NCBI RefSeq assembly: GCF_000763575.1
Contig: NZ_CP009170.1
Span: forward strand, 707,501-771,500
Origin: Thermoanaerobacter kivui
GTDB lineage: Bacteria; Bacillota; Thermoanaerobacteria; Thermoanaerobacterales; Thermoanaerobacteraceae
Length of the DNA: 64,000 nucleotides
Direction: 5' to 3'
Shown: positions 27,338 through 35,689 of the stretch, piece after piece
Layout: each line of letters opens with the position of its first letter
Numbering within the stretch: position 1 is the stretch's first letter
Position numbers and translations under genes: made by a program
The notes under the pieces: model-generated
The model's input: only the letters and a program-made list of their open reading frames with translations
Told to the model about the DNA's origin: nothing
Database searches by the model: none

Positions 27338-28004
27338 CCAATTTATAACCTATCCCCCATACTGTTTTTATGAGTTTACGCTTTTCTCCTAATTTTTCTC
27401 TCAACTGTTTTATATGGGTATCAACTGTTCTTAAATCTCCATAAAAATCATATCCCCATACTTCATTAAGGCACTTTTCGCGGGATACAACTTTTCTTTT
27501 ATTATCTATTAAGAGTTTTAAAAGGTCAAATTCTTTTGGCGTAAGGTCAATTTTTTCTCCATCAACCGTGACTTCTCTAGAACTTACATTTATAGAAATT
27601 CCTTCATATTCTGTTTTCCCATCTTCTTCTGAAGCTCCATAAGTTCTTGACAAAATTGCTTTAACTCGAGCAACTACTTCTTTAGGGCTAAAGGGTTTTA
27701 CGACGTAGTCGTCTGCTCCTAATTCAAATCCTAAAAGTTTATCATATTCTTCTCCTCTTGCTGTTATCATCATTACGGGCACTTTTGACTTTTCTCTAAT
27801 TGTTTTTAAAAGGCTCCACCCACTTATATCTGGAAGCATTATGTCTAAAAGAATTATGTCTATATCTTTATGATGATTATTAAAATATTCAAGCCCTATT
27901 TTGCCATTTTCAGCTATCAGTACTTCGTATCCATTATTTTCTAAATAAGTTTTTAAAATATCTCTCATTCCTTCTTCGTCTTCAATTACTAAAACTTTTT
28001 GCAT
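27327..28004 (-). CDS. OmpR/PhoB-type response regulator
   Basis: The 225-residue protein has a receiver domain with DEE near 9-11, the phosphoacceptor in IILLDIMLPDISG near 53, the conserved threonine in MMITARG and lysine in YVVKPFSP, then a winged helix with DLTPKEFDLLKLLI and RTVDTHIKQLREKLG. It is the partner of the kinase that follows in the same operon. Its likely DNA targets are the TTCACAC-type direct repeats found upstream of both divergent secreted-protein genes (inference). Confidence 0.95.
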   Translation of the reverse strand: MQKVLVIEDEEGMRDILKTYLENNGYEVLIAENGKIGLEYFNNHHKDIDIILLDIMLPDISGWSLLKTIREKSKVPVMMITARGEEYDKLLGFELGADDYVVKPFSPKEVVARVKAILSRTYGASEEDGKTEYEGISINVSSREVTVDGEKIDLTPKEFDLLKLLIDNKRKVVSREKCLNEVWGYDFYGDLRTVDTHIKQLREKLGEKRKLIKTVWGIGYKLDGE

Positions 28005-28069
28005 AAAAAACCACCTCCCATCTCTAGTTTAATTATTTTTTAATCAGTTTACAATATTTAAAATTAAAC

Positions 28070-28124
28070 TTCACACTTTTCTCACAAATTATATAAAATT
28101 ACTTCAAACTATTTGGGTATCATA
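28070..28124 (+). promoter_or_regulatory. Shared activator-type promoter, copy 1
   Basis: TTCACAC (28070-28076) and CTCACAAAT (28081-28089) are direct repeats 11 bases apart, as in OmpR/PhoB boxes. TCAAACTA follows at 28104-28111 and TATCAT at 28119-28124. Copy 2 at 29161 has the same elements in the same order, with TCAAACTA exactly 34 bases after the first repeat in both. Confidence 0.68.
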
Positions 28125-28163
28125 AAGAATGAAAAGGAAAAATTTAAAAGGAGGTATCCATAT

Positions 28164-29050
28164 ATGAAGAGAAACAAATGGTTAATAGTTTTAGCAGTTG
28201 TATTGGCTTTGGCAATTCCTTTGACAGTTTTTGCAGCAAATACTGATTCACCACTGACAAACAGCATAAAAGGTTTTTTTGGAATTGACACATCAAAGCT
28301 TACACCAGAGCAAGAGCAAATAATTACAGATTACAACAAAAAATAGCCGACCTTGAAAAAGAGTTTATAAACAAACTCTTATCAGAAGGGCTTATAACTC
28401 AACAACAAGCAGATAATATAATTAAAAACATTGATAGCAAAGTTACGAAAGCAAATCAAGACAATGTTCCCTTCTTTATTGGTGGTGTAAGAGGATTTGA
28501 CAAAGGATTTTTTGGAATAGGCCGAATTGATACTTCAAAGCTCACAGAACAGCAAAAAGCAGCTTTAACAGAAATATACAAACAAATGGCAGCACTACAA
28601 AAGAATGTAGTAAATAAGTTGACATCAGAAGGATTATTGACTCAAGATCAAGCAAACAAAATCACAAGCAAAATAGATAATATTGTGGCTAATATAGATA
28701 AAAATGGATTTAGCAGTTTTAAAGGCCTATTTGAAGGAAAAGATGGATTAGGGTTTATCTTAAGAGAAGTTGATCCTTCTAAGCTTACAGAACAGCAAAA
28801 AACAGAGCTGATGAATTATTTTAAACAAATGGCGCAGTTACAAAAACAATTAGTTGATAAATTTGTAAGCTTTGGAGTTATTACTCAGGACCAAGGTAAT
28901 ACGATTAAAAATAGAATTGATACAATGGTGAAAAATATGGAACAAAACGGATTGCCTCAAGGATTTTTCAAACATTTTGAAGGAAGAAGAGGAGATTTTA
29001 AAGGTAAATGGCAAAATGAAAATTGGCAAACCAATACTGCTCCTCAATGA
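28164..29050 (+). pseudogene. Secreted DUF2680 protein, one-base frameshift
   Basis: ATG 28164 follows GGAGGTATCCATAT. The N-terminus is a signal peptide (MKRNKWLIVLAVVLALAIP, cleavage likely after VFA). Frame 1 stops at 28346, while the rest continues in another frame to 29050. The whole encodes three repeats of a DUF2680 unit (DTSKLTxEQ, xLQKxxxxKLxSEGLxTQxQAxxI) of about 95 residues each. Restoring one T near 28331 gives a continuous reading (ITD-LQQKIADLEKEF). A real single-base deletion or an error are both possible. It is divergent from the two-component operon and shares a promoter type with the next gene. Confidence 0.78.
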
Positions 29051-29160
29051 TATAGTAACCCTCTCTAATTGAATTTTTTGAATAAAAAGAGATGGTTAAA
29101 TGCCATCTCTTTTCTATTTTTTTTGCATAGTAGGAACCCTCATATTACTCTAAAAAAATG

Positions 29161-29214
29161 TTCACACATCCTTCACAAATCCAATATAGTTATCTCAAAC
29201 TAAAGGGTTATTAT
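29161..29214 (+). promoter_or_regulatory. Shared activator-type promoter, copy 2
   Basis: TTCACAC (29161-29167) and TTCACAAAT (29172-29180) lie 11 bases apart, TCAAACTA at 29195-29202 and TATTAT at 29209-29214. The order and spacing match the promoter at 28070. Confidence 0.68.
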
Positions 29215-29258
29215 ATAAATGTAGCAAATAAAAAATCAAAAAAGGAGTGTGGTTTTAA

Positions 29259-29798
29259 ATGAATCTCAAAAAGGTAGTAGCAGTAGTACTTACAGGAGGT
29301 ATGCTTTTAAGTGGAATAGCTGCTTATGCAGCCACAACTGGCAATACAACTGGTTCTTCAACGCCACGTCAATATTCTACGACAGCACCAAGATATGGAA
29401 TGAGTAGAAATGCAGATTTTCTTGCAAAACTGACTGGCAAGACGACAGATGAAATTTTAAGTGAACTACAAGCAGGGAAGACATTAGTCCAAATAGCAGA
29501 AGAGAATGGCATAACACTTGACAATCTGAAAAAAGCTTTAATTGAGCAAAAAGAAGGGGTTATAGACCAATTAGTCAAAGATGGGAAAATAACTCAGGAT
29601 AGAGCTGACACAATCAAAAAAGCCATTGAAGACAGAATAAATTCCTGGGATGGAACATGTCAATATGGTAAAGGTTCAGGTGCTGGCTTAGGTCTTGGAT
29701 TTGGAAAAACAGGATTAGGAGCAGGTTTTGGTGCTAAAGGAGCACATAAAGGAGTAGGTTATAGGGGAGGAAACTTTGGACCAACTGTTCAGCAGTAG
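29259..29798 (+). CDS. Secreted helical protein with glycine-rich tail
   Basis: A 179-residue protein with a signal peptide (LKKVVAVVLTGGMLLSGIAA, cleavage near AYA). The middle contains LTGKTTDEILSELQAGKTL and EENGITLDNLKKALIEQKEG, a repeat pattern seen in secreted clostridial proteins of unknown function, followed by DGKITQDRADTIKKAIEDRI, which resembles the DUF2680 unit of the upstream gene. The last 40 residues are rich in glycine. The common promoter architecture with 28164 suggests control by the adjacent two-component system. GGAGTG precedes the ATG. Confidence 0.78.
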   Translation: MNLKKVVAVVLTGGMLLSGIAAYAATTGNTTGSSTPRQYSTTAPRYGMSRNADFLAKLTGKTTDEILSELQAGKTLVQIAEENGITLDNLKKALIEQKEGVIDQLVKDGKITQDRADTIKKAIEDRINSWDGTCQYGKGSGAGLGLGFGKTGLGAGFGAKGAHKGVGYRGGNFGPTVQQ

Positions 29799-29800
29799 GG

Positions 29801-29832
29801 AAAAAAGGCAAGGGTTTAACCTTGCCTTTTTT
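29801..29832. terminator. Bidirectional terminator between 29259 gene and bioY
   Basis: AAAAAAGGCAAGG (29801-29813) and CCTTGCCTTTTTT (29820-29832) are exact reverse complements with a six-base loop. Confidence 0.9.
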
Positions 29833-30364
29833 CATAGGACTCTACAATAGGCTTTAACTTTAAAGTGAGATACGAAGCGATACTTGCCTTGATTAAATCG
29901 CCAGGTATAAAAGGAAGTGCCCCGACTAAAATGGCTTTTTTAAATGGCATTCCTGTAACAAAAGAGAGCTGAGTTACTCCTAAAATATAAACAAAAATTA
30001 TTGCAAATAAGAGATAGCTTATAAAAATATTAATAAAATTTGCTTTTTTATTTTTTAAAGTCAAAGAAATTAAAAAAGCTGCAAAGGGCCAACTTAAAAT
30101 ATATCCTCCTGTAGGTCCTACTAAAACATTAAAACCTCCTGTAAGTCCAGAAAAGACAGGTATTCCAATTGCACCTAAAAGGTCAAAAATAAGAAGGCTT
30201 AAAAATGCTGATGTAGGATTTAAAAGTCCTCCAGCTAACATTACTGCAAAAGTCTGTCCTGTGATAGGTACTGGAGAAAAAGGTAAGGGTATTTTTACAA
30301 AACCCATTATAAAAGTAATAGCAGCAAAAAGAGAAGCTAAAATCATGTCTTTAGTTTTTATCAT
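29816..30364 (-). CDS. bioY: Biotin ECF transporter substrate-binding protein
   Basis: BioY is the membrane S-component for biotin uptake. The protein of 182 residues begins MIKTKDMILASLFAAITF and carries PVPITGQTFAVMLAGGLL near 32, the family signature, then GPTGGYILSWPFAAF near 88 and FIPGDLIKASIAS near 160, with six membrane segments. The start was set at ATG 30364 because an in-frame ATG five codons earlier contains the GAGGAGG ribosome site itself. A BirA-type operator overlaps its promoter, matching that of the bioF operon. The energising EcfAAT module is not in the window. Confidence 0.95.
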   Translation of the reverse strand: MIKTKDMILASLFAAITFIMGFVKIPLPFSPVPITGQTFAVMLAGGLLNPTSAFLSLLIFDLLGAIGIPVFSGLTGGFNVLVGPTGGYILSWPFAAFLISLTLKNKKANFINIFISYLLFAIIFVYILGVTQLSFVTGMPFKKAILVGALPFIPGDLIKASIASYLTLKLKPIVESYEKRQG

Positions 30365-30397
30365 ATTTTTCCTCCTCATTGTATTATTACAACAATT

Positions 30398-30452
30398 ATT
30401 ATATTTTTTTTAAAAAGAATTGTCAACTATTTTTGTATAATGGTTAACAATT
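30398..30452 (-). promoter_or_regulatory. BirA-type operator over the bioY promoter
   Basis: AATTGTCAAC (30418-30427) and GTTAACAATT (30443-30452) form an almost perfect palindrome with a 15-base centre. On the minus strand TTGACA (30421-30426) lies in it and TATAAT (30398-30403) follows after 17 bases. This is the same repressor-over-minus-35 design as at 14561. Confidence 0.88.
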
Positions 30453-30462
30453 CTTTAAAAAG

Positions 30463-30490
30463 TGGCCCTCTTAAATTTTTAAGAGGGCCA
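30463..30490 (-). terminator. Terminator of the DUF151 gene
   Basis: TGGCCCTCTT (30463-30472) pairs with AAGAGGGCCA (30481-30490) just beyond the stop codon of the minus-strand gene. Confidence 0.75.
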
Positions 30491-30498
30491 GTAGAATT

Positions 30499-30921
30499 TT
30501 AACTATCGCCATCATCAAATTTTAAATCTGCCATATCATAAGTGAATTCCGCTAAACGAACATTTATGAAAATCGGTATATCAGTTCGCATTGCTAAAGC
30601 TATCGCATCACTAGGTCTTGAGTCTAATTTTATAACTCTATCCCCTTGTTTTATATAAAGCTCTGCATAATAAGTGTCATCTTTTAAATCAGTAATTACA
30701 ACTTTTTCAGGTTTTCCTCCAAGTTCTTCAATAGCAGATTTTAAAAGGTCAGGGGTTAAAGGGCGAGGCGGTGTAATTCCTTGAAGAGGGATAGCTATGT
30801 TTTGAGCTTCCAGTGGACCTATGACTATAGGCAAAACTTTCTTTTCCTCTTCATCTGTCAATAGGACGGAGAAATTTCCTTCCACGTCCATCGTAATTGC
30901 CTTAACACGAAATTTTAACAT
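30499..30921 (-). CDS. Bifunctional nuclease-domain (DUF151) protein
   Basis: A soluble 140-residue protein. The motifs LPIVIGPLEAQNIAIPL near 30-47, DDTYYAELYI near 80 and LDSRPSDAIALAMRT near 99 are those of the DUF151/BFN family, related to a plant bifunctional nuclease and common as stand-alone proteins in Clostridia and Thermotoga. The cellular role is not known. GAGGTG precedes the ATG on the minus strand. Confidence 0.85.
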   Translation of the reverse strand: MLKFRVKAITMDVEGNFSVLLTDEEEKKVLPIVIGPLEAQNIAIPLQGITPPRPLTPDLLKSAIEELGGKPEKVVITDLKDDTYYAELYIKQGDRVIKLDSRPSDAIALAMRTDIPIFINVRLAEFTYDMADLKFDDGDS

Positions 30922-31086
30922 TTTTTACACCTCGATTTAAAACATCTTCTTATTATCATTATATCATACTTATGCGAATTTAATCTGATTGTTTTTACAC
31001 AGTCCGAGAACTCGATATAAATTCAAAATCGACACTTTCGTTCCAAAATAAACAAATTTTATAAATTAAGTGATATAATATAAAAA

Positions 31087-31320
31087 ATGGGCGAAAAGTA
31101 TGTTAAATTTTGTTTTAAGCCAAAAAATGGTAAAGTTGTTAAGGCACTTGCAAAGTCCATCAAAATACAGGAAGTGATAATTAATGAGGTGATGGCTGGT
31201 GCTGTCGCAACGGGTGCCGGACAATATACATTACAAGCAGGGATAGGTGGAGCAATTGCTGGTGGAATCAATTATTATTTTGAACATCCAATGCCAACCT
31301 ACTTTTTTGTGATATATTAA
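31087..31320 (+). CDS. Leaderless relative of a bacteriocin core peptide
   Basis: The 77-residue product has two parts. The last 40 residues (ATGAGQYTLQAGIGGAIAGG and YYFEHPMPTYFFVIY) closely resemble the end of the double-glycine precursor at 54218 (GIGGAVAGGVKYYV, PWPTYFFMIY). The first 35 residues have no double-glycine leader and no match to it. It may be a chimera left by recombination, an immunity-like decoy or simply a remnant. A long hairpin follows at 31390. It marks the left edge of the bacteriocin-type region. Confidence 0.5.
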   Translation: MGEKYVKFCFKPKNGKVVKALAKSIKIQEVIINEVMAGAVATGAGQYTLQAGIGGAIAGGINYYFEHPMPTYFFVIY

Positions 31321-31389
31321 AATTTTGATTTTTTCTATCAATCTTTTATTTTTTGTAAGATAATTTTGACGAAAAGTTAAGTAATAATT

Positions 31390-31436
31390 TGAGGAAATTG
31401 CATATAAAATAATTTTAAAAATATGCAATTTCCTCA
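31390..31436 (+). terminator. Long hairpin after the 31087 gene
   Basis: TGAGGAAATTGCATAT (31390-31405) and ATATGCAATTTCCTCA (31421-31436) are exact reverse complements with an A/T loop. The 200 bases beyond it up to 31639 hold no other recognisable feature. Confidence 0.6.
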
Positions 31437-31639
31437 TAAATAAATTTTTAAAAACTATTAATATAAACTCTTGTGAATAATGTCAAATTTTGTTCCACTT
31501 TATAATCTAATTAAAAATGGAAATGGCAGGGTATTTGTTATAATTGATATGCTTATAAGCTGACTCATCTATAAATTATTTATTATCAGGGCTATTATAC
31601 AATTTATTATAACTTTTAATTTTTATACTTGAGGAGAGA

Positions 31640-31834
31640 ATGGATGTTATGAAAAATTCTGATAAAAAAAATTATTATGTTGTTGGTATAATTTCTGGAA
31701 CACTTACTTATTGGTTAACTAAAAACATAAATTCTTATTTATCACTAGTTGTAGCTGTTTTAATTGGTTTTGGCGTAGGATATTTATATAGAATTATATC
31801 TGAATTTATCGAGAACAAAAAACATAAAAAATGA
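31640..31834 (+). CDS. Small two-helix membrane protein, candidate immunity protein
   Basis: A 64-residue protein with two membrane segments (YYVVGIISGTLTYWL and LSLVVAVLIGFGVGYLYRII) and a lysine-rich end. It aligns along its length with the 61-residue proteins at 32603 and 54844 (VGxxxxxLTxNxNxYxxxxVxxLxGxxVGxxYRI). The size, charge and placement among precursor genes fit a bacteriocin immunity protein, but no biochemical assignment can be made. GAGGAGAG precedes the start. Confidence 0.6.
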   Translation: MDVMKNSDKKNYYVVGIISGTLTYWLTKNINSYLSLVVAVLIGFGVGYLYRIISEFIENKKHKK

Positions 31835-32060
31835 TTTTTAAATAACAAAAATAGCGGAATAACTTTTGTAACGAGGCTTTTTATAACATATATTTAACAA
31901 AATCTTATAAGGACATAACTTCAGAAATATAAAATTTAAGGTGAAAAGTAAGTTGGCCCTTGAAAGAAGCAAATAGAAATTTAGAGGTGTAAAATAAATG
32001 AATTAAATAAAATGTAAAGCTTATGAGAAAGTTTTAAAACTTTCTCATAAGCTTTATTAA
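31835..32060 (+). repeat. Decayed bacteriocin-locus repeats and a hairpin
   Basis: Bases 31828-31872 recur at 56210-56253 (TTTTTAAATAACAAAA, GCGGAATAACTTTTGTAA). Bases 31950-31998 match the leader region of the peptide genes at 36966 and 51258 (GGCCCTTGA, AATAGAAATT, GTAAAATAA, then ATGAAT), but the coding part is lost after a few codons. At 32016-32055 a perfect 20+20-base palindrome could act as terminator. No gene remains here. Confidence 0.55.
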
Positions 32061-32091
32061 GTAAAAAAATAGAAACTTAAAAGGTGGTTAA

Positions 32092-32454
32092 ATGTATAAA
32101 AATCAAGATTATTTATTAAAAAGTTTAATGGTATTGCTATTAGCAATAATTATGATAGATATCTATAAGAGTACTTTGATGAAGGATAATGCAATGTTTT
32201 CAAATATAATGGCTTTATGGATTTTATTTACTTCTTATATTGTCTATAGAAAATATAATAATAGTTTAACTCCTAAAATGGGTATTATTTTTGTTTCAAT
32301 AATATCAATCACAAATTTATTATGCTATTTATTTCCTGATATAAATTATTCTTTTGCAGGAGAGATTATTTATCATATAGTTTTACTTATTGGATTGGGT
32401 TTATTAATTTATGCTTCATATAGCGATTTTAAAAACGTGTTTAACAAAAAGTGA
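32092..32454 (+). CDS. Small membrane protein, paralogue of 33607, candidate immunity protein
   Basis: A 120-residue protein with four predicted membrane segments. It shares a layout and many residues with the 125-residue protein at 33607: IIMIDIYKS versus IIINIYKS, ALWILFTSYI versus SLWILFASYV, and YGSY/YASYxDFKN at the end. Both follow precursor-type genes or remnants. No known family is recognised. AAAGGTGG precedes the ATG. An immunity role is inferred from neighbours. Confidence 0.6.
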   Translation: MYKNQDYLLKSLMVLLLAIIMIDIYKSTLMKDNAMFSNIMALWILFTSYIVYRKYNNSLTPKMGIIFVSIISITNLLCYLFPDINYSFAGEIIYHIVLLIGLGLLIYASYSDFKNVFNKK

Positions 32455-32602
32455 ATATAATCCGTAGTTAAGTCTATATAATTGTGTAAAAAGTTGAGAC
32501 ATTCCTCTTGTCTAAGATACATTAAATTATTATTGTAATTTTAATTTTTGATATTATTAGAGGGATAGTAAAAAATTAGGTAAAAAAGGGGAATAAAATA
32601 CC

Positions 32603-32788
32603 ATGAAAAATTTAAGTTATACAAATTTTTTTATTTTTGGTATGATTGTTGGGCTAGTTTCAGCTTTGTTAACAGAAAATATGAATTATTATTCACGAAT
32701 GATAGTGTCAATATTAGTTGGGTTAAGTGTAGGTATTGTGTATAGAATTGTATACAATTTTTATTGGAGGCAAAAAAAGTCAAAATAA
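32603..32788 (+). CDS. Small two-helix membrane protein, near-identical to 54844
   Basis: A 61-residue protein with two membrane segments (FFIFGMIVGLVSALL and MIVSILVGLSVGIVYRIV) and a basic tail RQKKSK. Only three residues differ from the copy at 54844 (T/I, F/S, and A/V or Y/F substitutions). It is related to 31640. It lies upstream of the 33290 precursor in a duplicated block, so immunity or a general accessory role is plausible. AAGGGG precedes the ATG. Confidence 0.65.
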   Translation: MKNLSYTNFFIFGMIVGLVSALLTENMNYYSRMIVSILVGLSVGIVYRIVYNFYWRQKKSK

Positions 32789-32809
32789 AAAGTTAAGTCT
32801 ATATAATTA

Positions 32810-32935
32810 AAACTTGAATTCAGCAAGTGAATTTATAAAATACCCAAATAGAGCCATTTGAGGGCCAAATTAAGCGAAAATTTTTTACAAAAAATATATG
32901 GAGATTGCTCTTTTTCCTGATAAAATTTAATGTTA
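32810..32935. mobile_element. IS1380-type left-end remnant
   Basis: The 125 bases starting at AAAACTTGAATTCAGCAAGT match the left end and 5' leader of the IS1380 element at 37291 (for example GAGCCATTTGAGGG and TATATGGAGATT). The transposase gene is absent. A second identical remnant lies at 55052-55175. The following 230 bases up to 33170 hold no recognised gene. Confidence 0.75.
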
Positions 32936-33219
32936 ACTAATCATGCTTAACAAAGCACAACCATGGATGAAAATCTATTTTCGCATAAAATATAGGGAAA
33001 ATAGAGTAATTCTTATAATAGTTAGGAATGGTAAGTACATTGTCTGGAAGGGAAATAAACAATAACCCTACATTTTCTTTAGCTTAGATTAAAAAAACGT
33101 GAAACTACAGAAAAATGTAGTAGACAACGAAAAAAATTTTATGCTAAATTAGAGGTAAGATATAGAAATGGATGTGAATTCAAGAAAAATTAAGAAAGAA
33201 AAGCGAGTTTCTTACATAT

Positions 33220-33289
33220 TGCCATGCATGGCAGGTTAAAATAGATGAAAATCGCGCGATTGGAGTCAGAAAGGAGAGGAGGGAAAGGA
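33220..33289 (+). promoter_or_regulatory. Conserved upstream region of precursor gene 33290
   Basis: TGCCATGCATGGCA (33220-33233) is a perfect 14-base palindrome and also occurs at 55461-55474 and 56454-56467 before other precursors. TTAAAATA follows, then the palindrome AATCGCGCGATT (33250-33261) and the ribosome site GGAGAGGAGGG. An activator or repressor site near -60 to -70 is likely; no regulator gene lies nearby. Confidence 0.5.
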
Positions 33290-33550
33290 ATGGAAGCCGT
33301 AATACCAATGAATGAATTTATGGAATTGACAGAAGATGATTTAATAGTTGTTGATGGTGGAGATATAAAAGCTGCAGCTGAACACTATCTTGAAGGCCTT
33401 GCTGGAGTAGCATTAGGTGTAGAGATGATTGGGGCTTCAGTAAAACAAAAAAATGGGGTTAGAAGAGTTGGAGAAGTTGTAGGTGGCATTGGTGCAATAT
33501 TGTCTGGTGTTTATTTAATGGGATACGGTGTCGTAGATCTTTTTAGATAA
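33290..33550 (+). CDS. Double-glycine bacteriocin-type precursor peptide
   Basis: The 86-residue product has a 24-residue leader ending in ELTEDDLIVVDGG, the class II double-glycine type cleaved by C39 peptidases, and a core of 62 residues starting DIKAAAEHYLEG with glycine-rich hydrophobic segments (VGGIGAILSGVYLMGYGV). The leader is identical to that of 55531, while the core is unrelated. ATG 33290 was chosen over an in-frame ATG at 33245 because GAGAGGAGGG lies just upstream. Export would use the C39 transporter at 58310. A toxic activity is inferred. Confidence 0.8.
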   Translation: MEAVIPMNEFMELTEDDLIVVDGGDIKAAAEHYLEGLAGVALGVEMIGASVKQKNGVRRVGEVVGGIGAILSGVYLMGYGVVDLFR

Positions 33551-33606
33551 TTCAAAAGAGGGGGATTTTTTACCCCCCTTCTATTAATGCAAAGGAGAGA
33601 TATTTC

Positions 33607-33984
33607 ATGTTAAAATTAAACAAAAATAATATTTTTAATATCATACTATTACTGGTATTTATTTTAATTATAATAAATATTTATAAAAGCATTTTAAAGA
33701 AAAATGATTTGTTTCCTTATATTGTATCACTTTGGATACTTTTTGCTTCTTATGTTTTACGGTATAAATTTAAAATGAAGTTTTCTTCAACTGCAGGTAC
33801 AATTTTTGCTTCTATAATTAATATAACTCATATTATGTCATATGTATTTCCAGTAATATTTGAGAGATATTCTTTTATTAGTACAATATATATTATTTTA
33901 TTAAGTGTTAGTTTATTTTTGATTTTTTACGGATCATATATAGATTTTAAGAATCCGCCCAAAAAAGATTTTAGCCAGTTATAG
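33607..33984 (+). CDS. Small membrane protein, candidate immunity partner of 33290
   Basis: A 125-residue protein with four membrane segments, paralogous to 32092. It lies 56 bases downstream of the precursor gene at 33290 and follows AAAGGAGAGA, so the two are probably co-transcribed. Bacteriocin precursors are commonly followed by their immunity gene, which is the basis for the suggested role. Bases 33985-34260 downstream show nothing recognisable. Confidence 0.6.
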   Translation: MLKLNKNNIFNIILLLVFILIIINIYKSILKKNDLFPYIVSLWILFASYVLRYKFKMKFSSTAGTIFASIINITHIMSYVFPVIFERYSFISTIYIILLSVSLFLIFYGSYIDFKNPPKKDFSQL

Positions 33985-34261
33985 GCTATATAAATATCCA
34001 GAATGAATGATATAAAGAAAGACAGAGTTAAATCTATAATAATTGTGTAGGGATGTGAAAAATTAATAAAAATAATTATGACCAAAAGCTAAAATATGTA
34101 TAACATACAATATATAGTAATTGGAATGACCAATCAAGCAGAAAGAAAGTGACAAGTGAAAAGAAAAGAACGAAAGAGGTGCCAAAGAAGGACATAAATA
34201 TCCTGTAGAAGTCAAATGTTAAAAAATGGCCTGAACTAGATTCAGTGAAAATTAAGCCGAT

Positions 34262-35540
34262 TGCATCAGACCACTAAGAGATTTAAACTCATCAAATTTA
34301 CCCAGTTTAATAGCTACAATAGCGACAGTAAGCAAAGTAATATGGCCAAAAGTATTAACGTTGCTGACAGAATTAATATTTCTAACATAAGCCTTTTCAA
34401 AATCCAGAGCTTTAAATCTAAATTTATCTTTTTGATTCTACTCTTAGTCTATAGACAGCCTTAAAATATAGGGAGTCTCTATTAATAGAAGACCTATAAT
34501 CAGAAGATATAATAACATACTTAGTACAGCCTCTATGCTTTTTGCCATTAAAATATTTAGGATGCTGAATAGGGCAAGCAGAGTCATCTTTAGAATTGCA
34601 GAACTTGCAAACAAATTTTTGCTTAATAAAACCATCAAAATATTGCTTGCCGTCTTTGAGCATTTTAATACCCGCTTCACAAACGATATAACCATCATCA
34701 GTCAGAGGGGGATTTTTAGAATTACGCTTGTTAAGAGGAATAAAACAATGACCATGGAGAGTATTTCTAACATAATTATAGAGTTTCTTAACGTCATAAC
34801 CTTTATCAGCGATAAAATTAGTACCAGTCAGTTTAAACCAATTATTAGTATCAGCAAGTAAAGACAAAGCGACATCAAAATCAGGGACATCAGCAGGAGT
34901 AGTAGTTTCAGCGATAGGTAATCCAGAGATAGCATCAACAATAATATGATTTTTATAGCCCCAATAAAACTTATAACGTTTATTAGAAGAATCATTAGAA
35001 GCAGAATAAACGCCTAATTTACAATCCTTATCAGATTTAGGCTGATTATCTTTAGAGAATTTATTTTTAGAAAAAGACTTAGGGTTATTTAACTTAGTGT
35101 TAGCTTTAATAGGGGTAGAGTCCATGGAAATAAACTCACCAGAGATAATACCCATATTTTTGAGGATATTGACTTGATTTTGAAAGATAGTGGTTAAATA
35201 ATCATGAGAGAACTCATTAATAAAACGGCGGAAAGTCCAATAAGAAGGAAGAGGTTTAAGGATGTTAAAGCCACAAAGATGAGCAATGATAAGATTATTG
35301 CGGAGATAATCTAAAAGGTCAGAAATTGTACCGAATCTTAAAGCTTAATAACAATAAAAGCTCTAAACATTGCATGATGAGAATAACCCTTACGGCCATG
35401 ACTAGAGGAAGGGAATTCAGGTATTGAAGACAAGTCTAGATTTTTAAACATAGAAAAATAAAAGTCTATTTTAGACTGGAAGTAAAAAGTTCAGGTATAT
35501 TTAAAAGTAATTGAAGCTGGTACATGTAGGATTTCCTCCT
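34262..35540 (-). mobile_element. Insertion sequence with broken DDE transposase
   Basis: On the minus strand the reading runs MYQLQLLLNIPELF near 35523, a stop, then SSHGRKGYSHHAMFRAF, a stop near 35345, then an intact 243-residue stretch (35155-34424) with SMDSTPIKANTKL (catalytic D), YKNHIIVDAISGLPIAE and GTNFIADKGYD (second D). After another frame change the tail FKALDFEKAYVRNINS and FGHITLLTVAIVAIKLG continues to about 34262. This is an IS4/IS1182-like DDE transposase with at least three disruptions. The exact IS family is uncertain. Confidence 0.75.
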
Positions 35541-35604
35541 CCTTAAGAAATATTTTCATGCTGTATATATAATAATTCGACAAATGGGAGGAGAAATCCT
35601 ACAT
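35524..35604. repeat. Imperfect inverted repeat at the 5' end of the insertion sequence
   Basis: ATGTAGGATTTCCTCCTCC (35524-35542) pairs with GGAGGAGAAATCCTACAT (35587-35604), one base shorter, across about 44 bases. It may be a terminal structure of the element or a transcript leader hairpin covering the transposase start. Confidence 0.55.
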
Positions 35605-35689
35605 AAAAGATAAAAAATTCAAGAGTGATAGAAAAAAAGTATGTCTCCAGAATCGCTTAAATGAAGGCTTTTGAATTTTGCACAAGTCT

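Larger units (their letters stand above)
32513..33362 (+). repeat. 850-bp duplicated block, copy 1 (copy 2 at 54755-55603)
   Basis: The block includes a two-helix membrane protein gene, a decayed IS1380 left end, about 350 bases without genes, and the promoter, ribosome site and 24-residue leader of a precursor gene. Copy 2 differs at only a few positions. Similarity stops one base past the two glycine codons of the leader (GGTGGAG), after which the core-coding sequences are unrelated. Confidence 0.9.

Noticed and set aside
33290-33550. Nif11 or lanthipeptide-type precursor
   Set aside because: The cores lack the cysteine and serine/threonine pattern, and no modification enzyme lies in the window.
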